Origin: Microplitis mediator
Lineage: Eukaryota; Arthropoda; Insecta; Hymenoptera; Braconidae
DNA: 64,000 nt
Direction: 5' to 3'
Assembly (NCBI RefSeq): GCF_029852145.1
Contig: NC_079971.1
Location: 13,497,697-13,561,696 of the forward strand
Position numbers and translations under genes: made by a program. Numbering within the stretch: the stretch's first letter is position 1; every line of letters begins with the position of its first letter. Under the pieces are notes generated by a model that worked only from the letters and a program-made list of their open reading frames with translations, was not told the origin of the DNA and did not search any database. Positions 1-14,738 of this stretch are shown one piece after another.

Positions 1-542
1 TCATTTTTTGTGGGTTTTTCAAATGGATATCAAGGATGAAAAAAAATTTTTTTTTGAAAAAATCGAAAATGTAGCTTGTAGGGAATTTATTCAAGTTTAT
101 TAAACTGCCCTTTAAATTACTGTGTGACCATTACTTGCTGAGATATCAATAATCAGAGACAAAAGGCTCCTTTTTCATTTAAAGGCTGATATCTCAGCAG
201 CAAATTGTCGTACAGAGAAACAAAAAAAAGCAAATTGTAGCTGAATAAATTTTCTAAACGAGCCATGAATTCGTTTTTTTTTTAAATTTTTCCCGGCCCC
301 GTAGACCTAAAAAACAAAACTAAAAAATTTAGAAAAATTTTGTCTCGACTTTTTTCTTATGATTCCGCAAAAACCGTGGCTCAAAAAAATATTTTGCTGG
401 TAGATCTTTAAACTGGAGATTTCAAGCTTCAATTTGCTTTTTTTTTTTTTCGATACGATCATTTTTTACGAAAATACAGCCTTCCAAAAATCACTAAAAA
501 ATTTATAAAATTTTCTTGTTCCTTTAATTTTTTGGATAAGTG
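1..542. repeat. Right half of a long foldback element (copy 1), cut by the window edge
   Basis: The sequence matches the right half of the complete copy at 9164-10573. It ends in the inverted terminus GGATAAGTG at 534-542, followed by TA at 543-544. The family is almost wholly palindromic and has no coding capacity that I can see. TA flanks suggest a Tc1/mariner-type non-autonomous element, which is inference. Confidence 0.7.
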
Positions 543-640
543 TATAAGGTGATGGGTAGACAATGTAAGGAAAGTTGTTAAACTAATCTATCTAGTAAAT
601 GAATAATGCAAGACACTAAAAGCACACTCAAGTAATTTGA

Positions 641-884
641 TAAGTTATAAAAAAAAGAAGAAATAATGTAAAATAATAACGTGACGATCTATAGATTTTA
701 AGAAAACAATTATATGTTAAGTAAGTCAGTGACTAGGTATCGTACTCTCGGCATGTTAAGTGATTATAAGTTATAAAGGATATAATGTGAAATAAACTAT
801 GTGACGACCTATAGATTTTAAGAGTAAATTAATCATATGTTAAGCAAGTCGGTATTCAGGTATCGAACTCTCTCTATGTAAGTT
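641..884. repeat. Two-copy tandem repeat, period about 126 bp
   Basis: Two diverged adjacent units start at about 641 and 767. Both contain ATAGATTTTAAG and a GGTATCG(T/A)ACTCTC block. No gene is associated. The stretch from 885 to 1340 is AT-rich, with A-rich low complexity at 1040-1125. Confidence 0.6.
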
Positions 885-1589
885 AGATTAGTAAGGCGCG
901 TAAATTTTAAGTTAGGAAATAAGTGCATTGTTTTGAAGACGCTTTAATGTTAAGTTACCTATGTGGCCATAGGAATATCTAGAGTTAAGTTATTAATTTG
1001 CTGGGCATATAAATATATATATAAGTATAAAATTAGCTATATGAAGAAAAAGAAAAAAAAAAGAAAAAAAAACAATAAAAACAAAAACAAAAAAAAAATT
1101 ATAAAACAAAAAAAAAAAAAAAACATGTAATTTTAATTTCAACGTACATAAGCAATAATTATAATCAATACATGAAAAGGCATCTTTACATGATCGATAT
1201 ATAACTTTAGTTTTAATCCTAAATTTTTTTTTTCATCTTCAAGTTCTTTCATTTCAGTATATTTATAAAGTCAATTTATTCTAAAAAGGTATACAATATG
1301 AATTAAAATGTAAATTACATATAAGTTAAGACCACGTGAGTGCAGAGAATCACCAACAACCATCATGGAAATGAGGAAACCAATCACGACCTAGGGCACG
1401 GTTCCCCTCGTACTCCGCAGCGACGGAAACTTCCTAGAAGTGAAAAAGGTCTTCCAACACAGACATCAACGATGAACTCACGCATCTTTGGGTTCTGTGA
1501 CCAATACAGTCATCGCACTGCGCATGACGTCACGTCGGCCATTACGACAAGGCCCAACGTTAGACAGAGAAGACAATCAGAGGGGCCAC

Positions 1590-1613
1590 TTAAAGTAAGC
1601 GTGCTTACTTTAA
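1590..1613. repeat. Short perfect inverted repeat
   Basis: Two 11-bp arms (TTAAAGTAAGC and its complement) surround a 2-base loop. It lies in a less AT-rich stretch (1340-1675) that holds a 111-codon open frame on the plus strand with no recognisable domain. I do not call that frame a gene. Confidence 0.5.
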
Positions 1614-2249
1614 CGTTCCTCCTCTTCCCAAAAGGGAAAATTTCCCATCACAACATAAGTAGGGATACAACATGAACCATAATCAACGAGAAGAAAGAAA
1701 ATACTAATCGAACTAAAAACGACGTATGTATAGAACATCAACATACGAACTTAAGAATAATATATATGTATACAAATATGTATACATATATTGTAGTATT
1801 TCAACTTATTTATTATCATCACTTATATGCTACAATAATAACACACATAAAGTAGAAATAATGACACCACAATTAATAGCAGAAAAAGAAAACACGAGCA
1901 ATATTTAGTTTATTAAATACAAATATATACTATTTAGTCTCGAGAAGAAAGCATTTGTTGTCTAGCTATTTTAAAAGATTAGTTTTACATTCGTTACTTA
2001 TATACGTATATGTATAAATATATCTTATAAGACTAGTAACATCCAAGTGAACATTACTAATCTACTTAATTAAATATGCATGGAAAGGAAGTAGAATAGG
2101 ATGGGTACAACTAATCAAACATAAAAAGACAATATTACAATAAACAAAATTTTATTAAAAAAAAAAAGAGAAAGAAACATGAATTACATCATTACATAAT
2201 TTGAACCATACAAATAAAATACATATATTTCTAAATCAAGCCCATCCAA

Positions 2250-2458
2250 TCATTGAAGACCTTGACCGCAGTAGACACAGGGAGGACTCAGGAAACAAGC
2301 CACGTCGCGAAGTTCGTCCAGCAACAGGCCGACTCTGACCGAGGCGGTACTCATCCGCTCTTGGTAATGCGCAGGGCATAAGTTTATCATCAGCTGAAAC
2401 AATAACAAACATATATTAAATAAACAAGAAGAACATGCAAAAATCTAAATATATAAAT

Positions 2459-2508
<50 letters not shown>

Positions 2509-3353
2509 GATGGATACTTACAGATAACACCGTATCATGCCGGAACTGATCCATTAGCCTCCATGGGGTGTGCTCCGTGAGCCATCTGCCATCGTCAGTA
2601 GTCATTGGGGACAGGACCGTAATCAGTGGATCCGAAAACGGGATCATGAACCCATGTCCCTCCAAAAAGGTAACTCGAAATGATATCTGAACCAATCCCC
2701 TGTTACCGGGGTAGATGGTTACCCCCGACAACGGCAGCACCACAGGGACCACCACTTCCTGCTGAGGAGAGGCCTCGAAAACCTCCGGGACAGGATGCTG
2801 CACCTCTGGATGCGGATCTGAACCTCTTTTTGAGGGCTGTTGGTCCTCCAATTCCTGAGAAGGTTTCCTCTTCTGAAGAACCCTTCGACTTATTGATGCC
2901 GGTATAACCTGAGGAGTCTCCACCGGACTGTCATCCTTCTCTTCGCTCTCGGAGGCAGACTCAAGAACAGTGTCGTGCACTGTCACAGTTGATCCTGAAT
3001 AATGCTATATATATATACAAAAAAAAAAATATATATATATATATCAATAAATAAATAAAATAAATATTTTTAATTTTGCAAAAGGAAAGAAAAAGAAAAC
3101 AAACTCAACATACCCTATTGTCTGTGGTCTCCAGACAATCGAAAGCTCTCGAAGGAGAACTATTTGTCCACTCCAACAATTCAGGAGAAGTAGGGACTCC
3201 TGAATGCCGAGCCTGTGTATCCTGAACCCGTGTAGACGTTGACTGCTCCAGAAACTCTTCTTTCATCTCAAGTTCTCCAAGAGCTTCTTCTACATCCTGA
3301 CAAATAACAGTATCGTCTTGGCACTCAATATCTTCGATCTTGACACGGAACAT
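2250..3353 (-). CDS. Candidate spliced gene of unknown function
   Basis: I do not recognise this protein. Three exon-like blocks are visible on the minus strand. Block A (3353-3114, 80 codons) is acidic and ends at a GTATGT donor. Block B (2994-2522) starts after a TTATTCAG acceptor and ends at a GTAAGT donor. Block C (2393-2250, 47 codons) starts after a TTTCAG acceptor and ends in TGA. B joins C in phase and the joined C-terminus carries a CxxC pair. A does not join B in phase: A ends on a codon boundary while B needs one extra base, so there is a missing micro-exon, a wrong donor, or an indel. A poly(A) run directly precedes the block A ATG on the coding strand, which is unusual. A TA microsatellite lies in the B-C intron. 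Confidence 0.4.
2463..2505. repeat. (TA)n microsatellite
   Basis: Uninterrupted TA dinucleotides inside the intron between exon-like blocks B and C of the 2250-3353 gene candidate. Confidence 0.9.
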
Positions 3354-3968
3354 TTTTTTTTTTTTTTTTTTTTATTTATTTTTATTCACTTTAAACACTG
3401 TTCGAAGTAAAAACTTTGAGTGACGATTAAAAGATTTTGATCAACGAAGAAAACTCTCCAAGACCAGAAGATCAAGAAAAGTGGGATCACAAGCCAATCA
3501 AAACCCAAGAAATCCACAGATTTCCACAAAAGAAGAAACAGGATGACCCCAATAACCCGATACGAGTACATCGCAACGAAACCTCCAAAAAGCTATAAAA
3601 TTTTAGAAACTAATCGATTCTGAAACTACGACCAAGATCAAACAGTCGAAATAACGTAATATTACAAACTATAAGTTTTTATTTAAAGATATGAAGCAAG
3701 ACACCCGCCAACCAATTAGATAAAGGGAAGGAAGGTCACAAGAAGATTCAAGAACGCAATAACTAACGCCAATAGACAAAAGGGGACCAAAATGAAGAAC
3801 CACCCACGACAACCATCCGCAAGAATAACTCGAAATTATTTTAGATACACAGTACACAAAGGTTAAGATTAAAACGCAATTCATATTAATCAGTTCTAAT
3901 TTCTTTTATTTATGCAACTTGCACAAATCAAAGTCATCGAGGACGATGACGACTTTAAGGGTAGAGGT

Positions 3969-5943
3969 GTAACAATCGATACATATAAATTGCGATTTAA
4001 TCGATCAAAACAATAGTTTATATTATTATTTATTTTTCTCATTATTTTTGTTTACAAAAAAATACTCGACTACGCCCAATAATTCGACCTTTCTCTGGTA
4101 TCTATGTACGTGTATGCACGATGACCGTGAACGGACAGGGATAAACAGATGGGACTACGTTATACCTATCTGTCCCTTTCTCTTTGTCATCTTTTCTCAG
4201 TTTAACTATGATGCTTAGAAGTATACTCATCTTGCATCCACACCTACCTGCGTACTTCTTGCGACAATACATTTACAATAGAATGCGTGTGTATGTGTGT
4301 GTAAGCATAGCATCAGATAGATGATCGAAATTATGATGAAATCATCGTCCACTTTACTTGGGACGCTTGCACGTGTGCACTGGGCCTTTGATAAATCCGT
4401 GGTAAACAACTTCACGAGCTAAATGATTGACGTTACTTATAACTTAAATTCAATATTTCTAGTCATATTTTGATTTCCAAACTATTGCTCAATAGGCTTA
4501 CTCAGTTGTTTTTGTCAGATAAGATGACCTCCAAATCCGGAATATTCACGCATCATATTTTTGTTTATTTTTGAGATATATCTAGACACCCCTTTACCAA
4601 TACCGGACTTATAACATAGGTTGCTCAACGTGCTTACGCATTTGTTTTTCAGATGCAAACCCGGAAGACTTACACATCATGTTTTTGACGCATCTCAATT
4701 CCCTAAACCCGGAAATTATAGCTAACACTACACCTACTGCGTGAATTACTCATTTTTTTGTCACAATGATGTCCACTGAATCTGGTACCCTTGCGTAATA
4801 CTTCATTAGATCATCATCGATGAGCTAAACCAGGAAGAAATCCATAGGAATCAATACACTTCCCCCATTCAAAACTAGGGTATATAAACTGCCGAAAAAC
4901 TAACGAAGGCAGTCAATCGCTAATTTAAAGTAATCTCTGCCGGATCTCGAGTCAATAGCTAAAATCTATCGCCGGTTCTTAGTCTGAAATTCTATCAACC
5001 TAAAGATTAGTTCTAAACGGCCACGTCCGATTAGTGCCGCGAATCAGAGTCTAAAATTTTAATCATTGGTCACGTGACGGTCCACCGCCTAGGCAATCGG
5101 GTTCCTTGGTCAAATACTTAAATTTTAAACTTGCTAAAATCTCGGTTGATTCGACTCACTCAAAACAGGATCATCGGTCTCGTGACGGTCCACAGCCTAG
5201 GAATCCGGACTCCTAGATCTAAATCCTGAATTAAAATAAAATAACTCGCGTTCGTATTCGATAGATAGGGGAGTGCATTATCTCGGTACCCCAGTAGCTT
5301 CGAATCCGAATAGTGCTTTTAATTTCGCTGAATCTAATTCACGAAGCCACAGTGCCGTGTCCCAGTGCAATTAAAAATAAAAGACATAAACTGTATAATT
5401 TCGCAATCATAAATTCAAATTGGTGAACTGTGAGAGAGTGTGATCAGCGAAAAATTGTAAACCACTTCAACCTGAGTGGTAAGTCTAATTAAATATTGTT
5501 AAAAGTATAACACACCTATGTAAAACAACACATAAGAATATACAATTCTTTTCCTTTTATAAAATATATTTTTTTCTTATTATACCTCTTGCTCTAACAT
5601 TCACAAGTGAACGGGTACAGAAAGAGACAGACGTAAAGAACAGGGACTTCTCGAGGGCCCACATTTACCTACCTACTTTCCATTCGCTCTAATATCTCGG
5701 ACCTATCCTAAGCCACGCAGGTCAACAATCGGGATAGTCTATTGTACTTCCGCTTGGTACAAAATAGACTTATTTACTATTTTGAAATATTACCGAATAT
5801 TTAACATTCTCCCACTAGCCACGTGACGGTCCTTTTTTGGCTCCTTGGTTGAGTAATAGAATAAATATTACGGGTAGTTTTCTAGTAAATAATTAATTAA
5901 ATATAACCCTTCGCCCGTCGCCTTCACTCTCTCCGATCGTGAC
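3969..5943 (+). repeat. Possible decayed LTR with TATA box
   Basis: A purine-rich tract (AAGGGTAGAGG) at 3958-3968 is followed by TGTAACA, a common LTR start. A TATATAAA box lies at about 4872, about 30 bases before a candidate initiator. The phrase CGTGACGGTCC recurs near 5073, 5173 and 5823. A possible end is GTGACA at about 5943, but no target duplication or primer site is clear. Upstream, 3430-3600 has a charged open frame that could be the tail of an old pol gene. This is tentative; the far end is a guess. Confidence 0.25.
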
Positions 5944-6318
5944 ATCGGCTCAAAAAGATATTTGTAAATTAGCTAATTTTTCAAAATTTTTAAACGTAAT
6001 GCCGTTTTTTTTTGTTCGTTCGTTGGGAAAATAAAAATAAAAAATTCTTTTTTTTTTTTTTTTCTCGATATTGGATGCTTACCCAACTTTAGATAGCAAT
6101 CTTCCTGCAAAATCAGATTCCGTTTTTATGGTTTTTATTCGTTAAGATGCCGTATGGGGTTTTTAGGGAATATGTGGACCTCGATATATAATTAACTATA
6201 ATGTTAGTAAAATTAAATTTTATGATCAGCCCCAATCGCATGCACAGAATGACGAAATAATAAAATTTATATATATTTTAAAAATAACAGTTGTCTTGTA
6301 ACTCTGATAAATTTTTTT

Positions 6319-7532
<1,214 letters not shown>

Positions 7533-7759
7533 TTTATATATCATGTTTCTCTCATGGAAATTTTTGTCTCACTATGTTCCTATGATGAAATATAATTGAT
7601 TTCTCACGTTTCAGGAAATAGATTTAATAATCTGTAGCGAAACAAGAACTCCATAAAACAATACTTTTTCTACAATTATACGGTTTAAGAAACAAAAGAT
7701 ATATATTTTTTTTATTAACTTTACTCTGTATATATTAAAGTGTTACTCAGGTAACTAAA

Positions 7760-10700
7760 AATGATTTCCGGTGAAAATGCAAATATCAAAGTTTCAAATA
7801 AATATATGTATCCTTATGACTATACTTAAATTTATTTTTAAGAGGAAAGAAGGATGCTATAAACTGAAATTTCTAAGCCACTCTATTTTAATAATTTTAT
7901 GTGAAACAAATGTCTGGAAACCAAAAATGAAATTCCTTTTTGTTCCTTAAAGGAAATAGAGATAGTACTCTTTGAAGGATTAGATTTTTCATTGAAAATA
8001 TTTTCAATAAATATTTTTTTTTTTTTTTATAAATAAAAAATTTTTTTTTATAGATTATACTGTTTAAATGATTTTTAAAATGAAAGAAAATGCTCTAACA
8101 ACCGAATCCCACCGCTGCTACCAGAAAATTCATTGTTATGTCTGACTTTTAATTATTTAATATTTGGTTTGCGTGGATTGGGCGTTCGGACTAACCAATG
8201 CAACTTTCGGCTCAAATGTTTAGTTCAAGCCGTAATAATTTGTTTAGAGATACGTTTCGATGTGAATTTTCTTTTAATTCTAGTTTACATTTAAACAGAG
8301 GTATCTTTCTAAATATATGAATATACTACATGTTCATTGATAAATAAAATTGTAAAATTAAAGCTTCCTTTTTTCCGCTTAAATTTGAGGCTGATTGAAA
8401 TTTGATTATTGAGTCAAGAAAGATAAAATAGTCACTTATGAATTTCTTACCTTTGCGCTGATATTTTTCTTTGATTACTTTTTGCTAGGATATTCCTTCG
8501 CGGGAAAACTCTGGACCCTTGAATGTGATCTCCAGCTGTAGACCCTTGAATTGGCTGCTGTCTCTCTCGTACAATCCGGTCTTCGTATGAGGGTAGGATG
8601 TTAATAATAACTAACTTATTTTAATTAATCAAACACGAAAATTTGATTCCACTATGGTTTTTCTTTTTATTTTACTTTTAAATTTTAATCTTTAGTAAAG
8701 ATAAAATGCCTTTATGTTTCTTGATAGAAAATAGGGATGATGCTCTTTAAAGGATTGTATCTTTATTTTGAACATTTACTACACTTTTAATATACACTGA
8801 GATTTTTGGTTTTTTATGTTTTTAATTTTATGTTTTATGAGAATAATTTGCCTTTAATTTCCCTTATAGGAAATAGAGTTGATACTCTTTTAAAACATGA
8901 TATTTTTAATTTTACACATGTATTGTTTTATTTTTTATTTTTGTAATTGTAGTAAACTCAATTTAGTAACACTCAAAATTATAATTGAATTCGGAGCTAT
9001 TCACTCACAACCAATAACACTGTTAACTTTTATCAACTTTAATTTTCTTTTGCGATGCGAATTTTTATTCACTTTTACCGATGTATTAATTTGCGTTTGC
9101 GCTCTAAATTTTTAGCAATCATAATTTCTTTATTTTTGTTCTTATATGATTTTTTTTTTTATACACTTATCCAAAAAATTGAAGGAACAAGAAAATTTTA
9201 TAAATTTTTTAGTGATTTTTGGAAGGCTGTATTTTCGTGGAAAATGATCGTATCGAAAAAAAAAAAAAAAGCAAATTAAAGCTTGAAATCTCTAGCTCAA
9301 AGATCGTCCAGCAAAATATTTTTTTGAGCCATGGTTTTTGCGGAATCATAAGAAAAAGGTCGAGACAAAATTTTTCTAAATTTTTTGGTTTTGTTTTTTA
9401 GGTCTACGTGGCCGAGAAAAATTTTTTCAAAAGAACGAATTCATGACTCGTTTAGGAAATTTATTCAGCTACAATTTGCTTTTTTTTCTTTCTCTGTACG
9501 ACAGTTTGCTGCTGAGATATCAGCCTTCAAATGAAAAAGGATTCTTTTGTCTTTGATTATAGATATCTCAGCAAGTAATGGTCACACAGTAATTATAAGG
9601 GCAGTTTAATAAACTTGAATAAATTCCCTACAAGCTCCATTTTCGATTTTTTAAAAAAACTTTTCCAAAAAACGAGACCAAACAAGAATTTTTTTACACT
9701 TTTTTTTTTACGTTTTATTCGGGGGGTAATTTTTTTTTTTCCTCTTCACCTTATATGTACTGAATAACTAACGCGAAAATGAAAGAAAATAAAAAAAAAA
9801 TTAATTTTTTCATTTTGATAATGATTACACAATTTAAGGAACAAAACTTGTTCCTCTAATTGTTTTGCAAAGCTTTGAGCAATCGGACCGGACAAACAGT
9901 TCAATGGATCAATCTGAAAATTTCCAGGGTTTTTAGGGGTACATTAAGCTGTAAAATTTCCTGGCAACATTATTTTTTTTATCAATATTTGCAGAGTAGC
10001 GATGAGTTGACTAAAAAACCAGAAAATGGCCATTTTTTGTGGGTTTTTTAAATGGATATCAAGGATGAAAAAAAATTTTTTTCTTAAAAAATCGAAAATG
10101 GAGCTTGTAGGGGATTTATTCAAGCTTATTAAACTGCCCTTTAAATTACTGTGTGACCATTACTTGCTGAGATATCTTTAATCAAAGACAAAAGGATCCT
10201 TTTTCATTTGAAGACTGATATCTCAGCAGCAAATTGTCGTACAGGGAAAGAAAAAAAAGCAAATTGTAACTGAATAAATTTTTTAAACGAGCCATGAATT
10301 CGTTTTTTGGAAAAAATTTTTCCCGGCCCCGCAGACCTAAAAAACAAAACCAAAAAATTTAGAAAAATTTTGTCTTGACCTTTTTCTTATGATTCCGCAA
10401 AAACCGTGGCTCAAAAAAATATTTTGCTGGAAGATCTTTAAACTAGAGATTTCAAGCTTCAATTTGCTTTTTTAATGTTTACGATACGATCATTTTTCAC
10501 GAAAATACAGCCTTCCAAAAATCACTAAAAAATTCATAAAATTTTCTTGTTCCTTTAATTTTTTGGATAAGTGTACATAGATGTATATATTCATTCTTCG
10601 ACAATGATATAAAAAGCGATGATGATAGGTTTTATTTTTTTTGTTATTGAAAATTTGAGAGATTGAGGATACTGCTGTACCTAGTAATTGACTCTTTGCT

Positions 10701-11089
10701 GAGGGGTGACTCAGCTACAAATCGAAAAGCAAGCCGGTGCTCGGTAGAGTGATTTTGCTCTTGAAAAATTTTTACGTTGCAACCATGGGGGCCTGAGTCC
10801 GGGGAGAGGGAATTTTCAATTTCTTGCATAGTGAGAGATGTCCCGATGACGGATCTTAATTTAAGTCAACGTTAATTATGAGTGTTACTACGCATTAGAG
10901 TGGTTGCAGTGGACAGTAAGTGGGGAACAGATAATAAGGTAATGTAAGACAGAAAGAAAGAAATCTGTTGTGACGTTTTTGTACTTCTCAATTGAATCTA
11001 TACTGGTTTTTTGTTCGAGAAAATAGAATATCTATTCCTCAGGATTGTTCTACATGAGTTTTGAAAAGTTTCCGAAGTCGGACATAACA
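7760..11089 (-). mobile_element. Old LTR plus 5' leader of a relative of the giant gypsy element
   Basis: Read on the minus strand this is an LTR starting TGTTATGTCCGAC (11089) and ending at 8134. A tRNA-Leu-type primer site follows (about 8105-8124), then about 370 bp of leader. It aligns by eye with the LTR and leader of the element at 25356-44442 but with many substitutions. Removing the inserted foldback element (9164-10573) gives an LTR of about 1.54 kb, the same size as the intact family. Three copies of the three-way-junction motif are conserved (7932-7978, 8708-8754, 8852-8899), as is the LTR splice donor (CAAAG/GTAAGAA near 8455). No gag is present, so this is a truncated fossil. Confidence 0.8.
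9164..10573. repeat. Complete long foldback element (copy 2), TA target duplication
   Basis: Left terminus CACTTATCC and right terminus GGATAAGTG are perfect complements, flanked by TA at 9162-9163 and 10574-10575. The two halves are complementary over most of the 1.41 kb. It sits inside the old LTR at 8134-11089 and is therefore younger than that LTR. It has no transposase and so is non-autonomous. Confidence 0.75.
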
Positions 11090-11697
11090 GTGCTAATAGT
11101 ATTAAAAGTTGAGAGGTAAAACTTTGCTTGTAATAAACAAATATTTTATTATATTTGATAGAACCAATTCGAAACTTTTGTTTTCATCCCAATTGTATTG
11201 AAAAAAAAGTACTTTTAAAACATTGCTGTTCGTCTATTTCCTTTTGATATTATTATTTTTGAATTATTTGATTTTCAATTTATCGGAGTTGTGCTCCCAG
11301 AGTTCGTGACAAAAATTATTGTCTTACCTACAAATAATTTTTTTTTCTATGGGTCTATTGAGTACAAGCGGCAGGTACCTTCAGTTAAAGAAGGGTCATG
11401 GATCTTGCTGCTTACTTTTCTCCCTCTCCTTGACATTCTTCTGTATCCTGATCACTGATTGGCTGATGGTTTTTAATTAATAACTAATTACAGCTGCTTC
11501 AGATGCTTAAATGAAAAAGGAACTTCTTACTCAGATTTACGAGATGTATATGCCTATTAGTAGATTTCATAAAAATCTAACTATTGTATTTGTCCTTATG
11601 ATGGAATATTCGAAAAATTTTGCTACCTCTAAACTCAGCTCGACGAGCTGAGTCAGGAACTACATCTGGTTCAAAAGTTTATATCTGTATTTATATA
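11090..11697. other. Unassigned AT-rich stretch
   Basis: I see no gene, repeat family or RNA signal here. It separates the old LTR from the third foldback element. Confidence 0.5.
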
Positions 11698-13482
11698 CAC
11701 TAATGCAAAAAATTATAGGAGCAGAAAAATTTTATAAAGTTTTAAGTGATTTTTGGAAGGCTGTAACTTGGTGAAAAATGATCGTATCGAGATTTTAGAA
11801 AAAGCATTTTATAGCTCAAAATCTCTAGTTTTGGCGCATTTTTCTCAAAATTTTTTAAAAGCTTCGGTTATTGCGCATACATGAGAAATACGGCGAGACA
11901 AAAAATTTCTAAATTTTTATTTTTTTCCGAAGAGCCCACGGACCGTGGAAAAATTCTTTAAACTGAACGAATGCATAGCTCGTTTAGCAAATTTATCCAG
12001 CTTCAATTTAGTTTTTTGTTCAACCTCGTAGAACGATTTGTCGCAGAGATATCAGCCTTCAAACAGAAAATGATCCTTTTGGCTTTGTTCATCGATATTT
12101 CAGGTACCATTGATCGCATAGAAAGTTGGAGGGCGGCGTTGGAAACTTGCATAAATTCCCTACAAGACCCTGTCATCATTTTTTGGAAAAAAAATTTTTT
12201 TTTATTTTTAACATCCATTAGAAGTAAGTACAAAAAAATGACTTTTTTTGGTTTTTTAGTAAATCAACCGCTACTCTGTAAATATCGATAAAAAAAATGA
12301 TGTTGCCAGGGACTTTTTTAGCTTAATGTACCCTCAAGACTCCTGTGAATTTTTAAATTGATCCATCGAACCGATTTTTGGGAATCATCGATCAAATTTT
12401 TGCTAAACAATTAAAGGAGCAAGTTTTGTTCCTTTAATTGTGTGATCATAACCAAAATGAAAAAATTTTTTTTTTTGGACTTTTCTTAAATTTTTGCGTT
12501 GGTGACTCAGCAAATGCAAGGAAATGACAAAAAAAAATAAAAAATTTTCAAAAAATGTCAAAAAAAAAAATTTAGAACACAAAAAAAAAGTTTCAATTTT
12601 TGTATTTTTTCGATTTTTTTTGACATTTTTTGGAAATTTTTTAGTTTTTTTGTCATTTCTTCGCATTCGCTGAGCTACTAATGCAAAAATTTGAGGAAAG
12701 TCCAAAAAAAATATTTTTTTCATTTTGATTATGACTACACAATTAAAGGAACAAAACTTGCTCCTTTAATTGTTTAGCAAAACTTTGATCAATGATTCCC
12801 AAAAAACGGTTCGATGGATCAGAAATTTTACAGGGGTCTTGGGGGTACATTAAGCTAATAAAGTCTTTGGCAACATTATTTTTTTTATCGATATTTGCAG
12901 AGTAGCGGTTGATTTACTAAAAAACCGAAAAAAACTCATTTTTAGAACTTACTTCTAATGAATGTTAAAAACAGAAAAAAATTGTTTTTCCAAAAAATGA
13001 TGACAGGGTCTTGTAGGGAATTTATTCAAGTTTTCACCGCCGCCCTTCAACTTTCTGTGCGATCATTGGTACCTGAAGTATCGATGATTAAAGCCAAAAG
13101 GATCATTTTCTGTTTGAAGGCTGATATCTCTGCGACAAATCGTCCTACGAGGTAAAAAAAAAAACCAAATTGAAGCTGAATAAATTTGCTAAACGAACTA
13201 TGCATTCGTTTAGTTGAAAGAATTTTTTCGCGGTCCGTAGGCTCTTCGAAAAAAAAAAAAAAAAAAATTAGAAATTTTTTGTCTCGCAGTATTTCTCATG
13301 TTTGCGCAATAACCGGAGCTTTTAAAAAATTTTGAAAAAAATGCGCCAAAACTAGAGGTTATAAGCTATAAAATGCTTTCTTTAAAATCTCGATACGATC
13401 ATTTTTCACCAAGTTACAGCCTTCCAAAAATCACTAAAAAATTTATAAAATTTTTCTGCTCCTTTAATTTTTTGCATTCGTT
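11698..13482. repeat. Long foldback element, diverged subfamily (copy 3)
   Basis: Termini CACTAATGC and GCATTCGTT lie next to TA on both sides (11696-11697, 13483-13484). The halves are complementary over about 850 bp each, down to a centre near 12600 that is itself palindromic. It shares blocks with copies 1 and 2, for example the CCTTCCAAAAATCACTAAAA block near each end, but is a distinct subfamily. Open frames inside it are by-products of the repeat. Confidence 0.7.
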
Positions 13483-13898
13483 TATATTAGACTGTCTCAA
13501 ATTAATAATTTTTTTTTTTTTGAAAATCTTTAAAAAATCAAAAGGGTATCTTAAAATATGGTGACAATTAAAATTTTAGCTCTTAATATTGATATTTAGA
13601 GGTGGCTGTTGATAATTTTCGATTTTTCATTTAGTAACATGGTAAAAAATACATAACTTCCGAAAAAATTAAGATACAAAAAATCGTTTCTCAAACATTT
13701 TGTAGCAAATTTATTGATCTACAAAAAAGGTTTTTTATGCCTTTTGCATAAATTTAACCATTCACAAGATATCCGATGTCAAAGTTTGGTACAATCCGAA
13801 GAACTTGTTTTTGCACATTCTCAATTTTATACCATGTCAACTAATGAGAATTTAGCCATTCTCAATACGGTTTTTTGTAGGAAATTGAATGCTCTGCA

Positions 13899-14536
13899 AA
13901 AAAATCTGTCTATCGGTTGACCCTGCGGGCCAGCCCCAAAACTTCCCACTGTTTTCGAGCTCCTTGAGCTCGAAAACTGTGTCGGGAATACATTTTCGAG
14001 CTCTTCGAGCTTGAAAATACTTTTGTGTACATTGTTTTCGAAAAAAACCGATTTCAGCATTTCTTTCTCCCACGATCTCTCAGGAACGAATTAAGCGATT
14101 TTGATGGTTGATGCGGTAATCAGTGTATTTTATTGAGTTCTAGAGCTTATAAAATTTTGAAATTGTTTGGTTTAGTTGTTTCGAAGATATTCGCAAAAAA
14201 CCGTTTTTTACCATTTCTTTCTCCTGCGATAACTCTCGAACGAATACTCCGATTGAGATGGCTAAGGCGGCAATCGACGCGTTTAATTAAGTTCTAGAGC
14301 TGGTTAAATATCGAAGTTGATCGTATAACTCGATTCTGAGAAATCAATAAAAATCTAAAAAAAAAAATTTTTTTTTGCGTAATTAACCGTTATTTTCGAG
14401 TCGACTTGATCAAATGATCTGAAATTTTCAGAAAAGTTGATGGCCAACAAGCTCTTTCGATTGCCGCCTTTATCATCAAAATCGGTTCATTAGTTAAAAA
14501 GTTATAGACCGGTCACACACATACATACACGCATAC

Positions 14537-14578
<42 letters not shown>

Positions 14579-14738
14579 CTACATACAGACACTCGGACAT
14601 CATTCTGAAAATAGTCGAAATAGCTTCCTAGGACCTCAAAACGTCGACATCTGATAAAATTTCGATTTTCGCAAATCATGGTGAAAACAATAACTTCCCG
14701 AATTTTTCGAAAACCGTCGATTTTCTTAGCGGGAAGTT
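13899..14738 (-). repeat. Dispersed repeat with CA microsatellite (minus copy)
   Basis: Inverted relative of 6319-7532, running from the GC-rich GGCC...GGTC end to the GCGGGAAGTT end. It contains a CA run at 14530-14573. The stretch 13483-13898 before it holds nothing I can name. Confidence 0.6.

Noticed and set aside
12003..12723. Open frames inside the foldback element
   Set aside because: They exist on both strands because the arms are complementary; no recognisable domain and low-complexity Lys/Phe runs.
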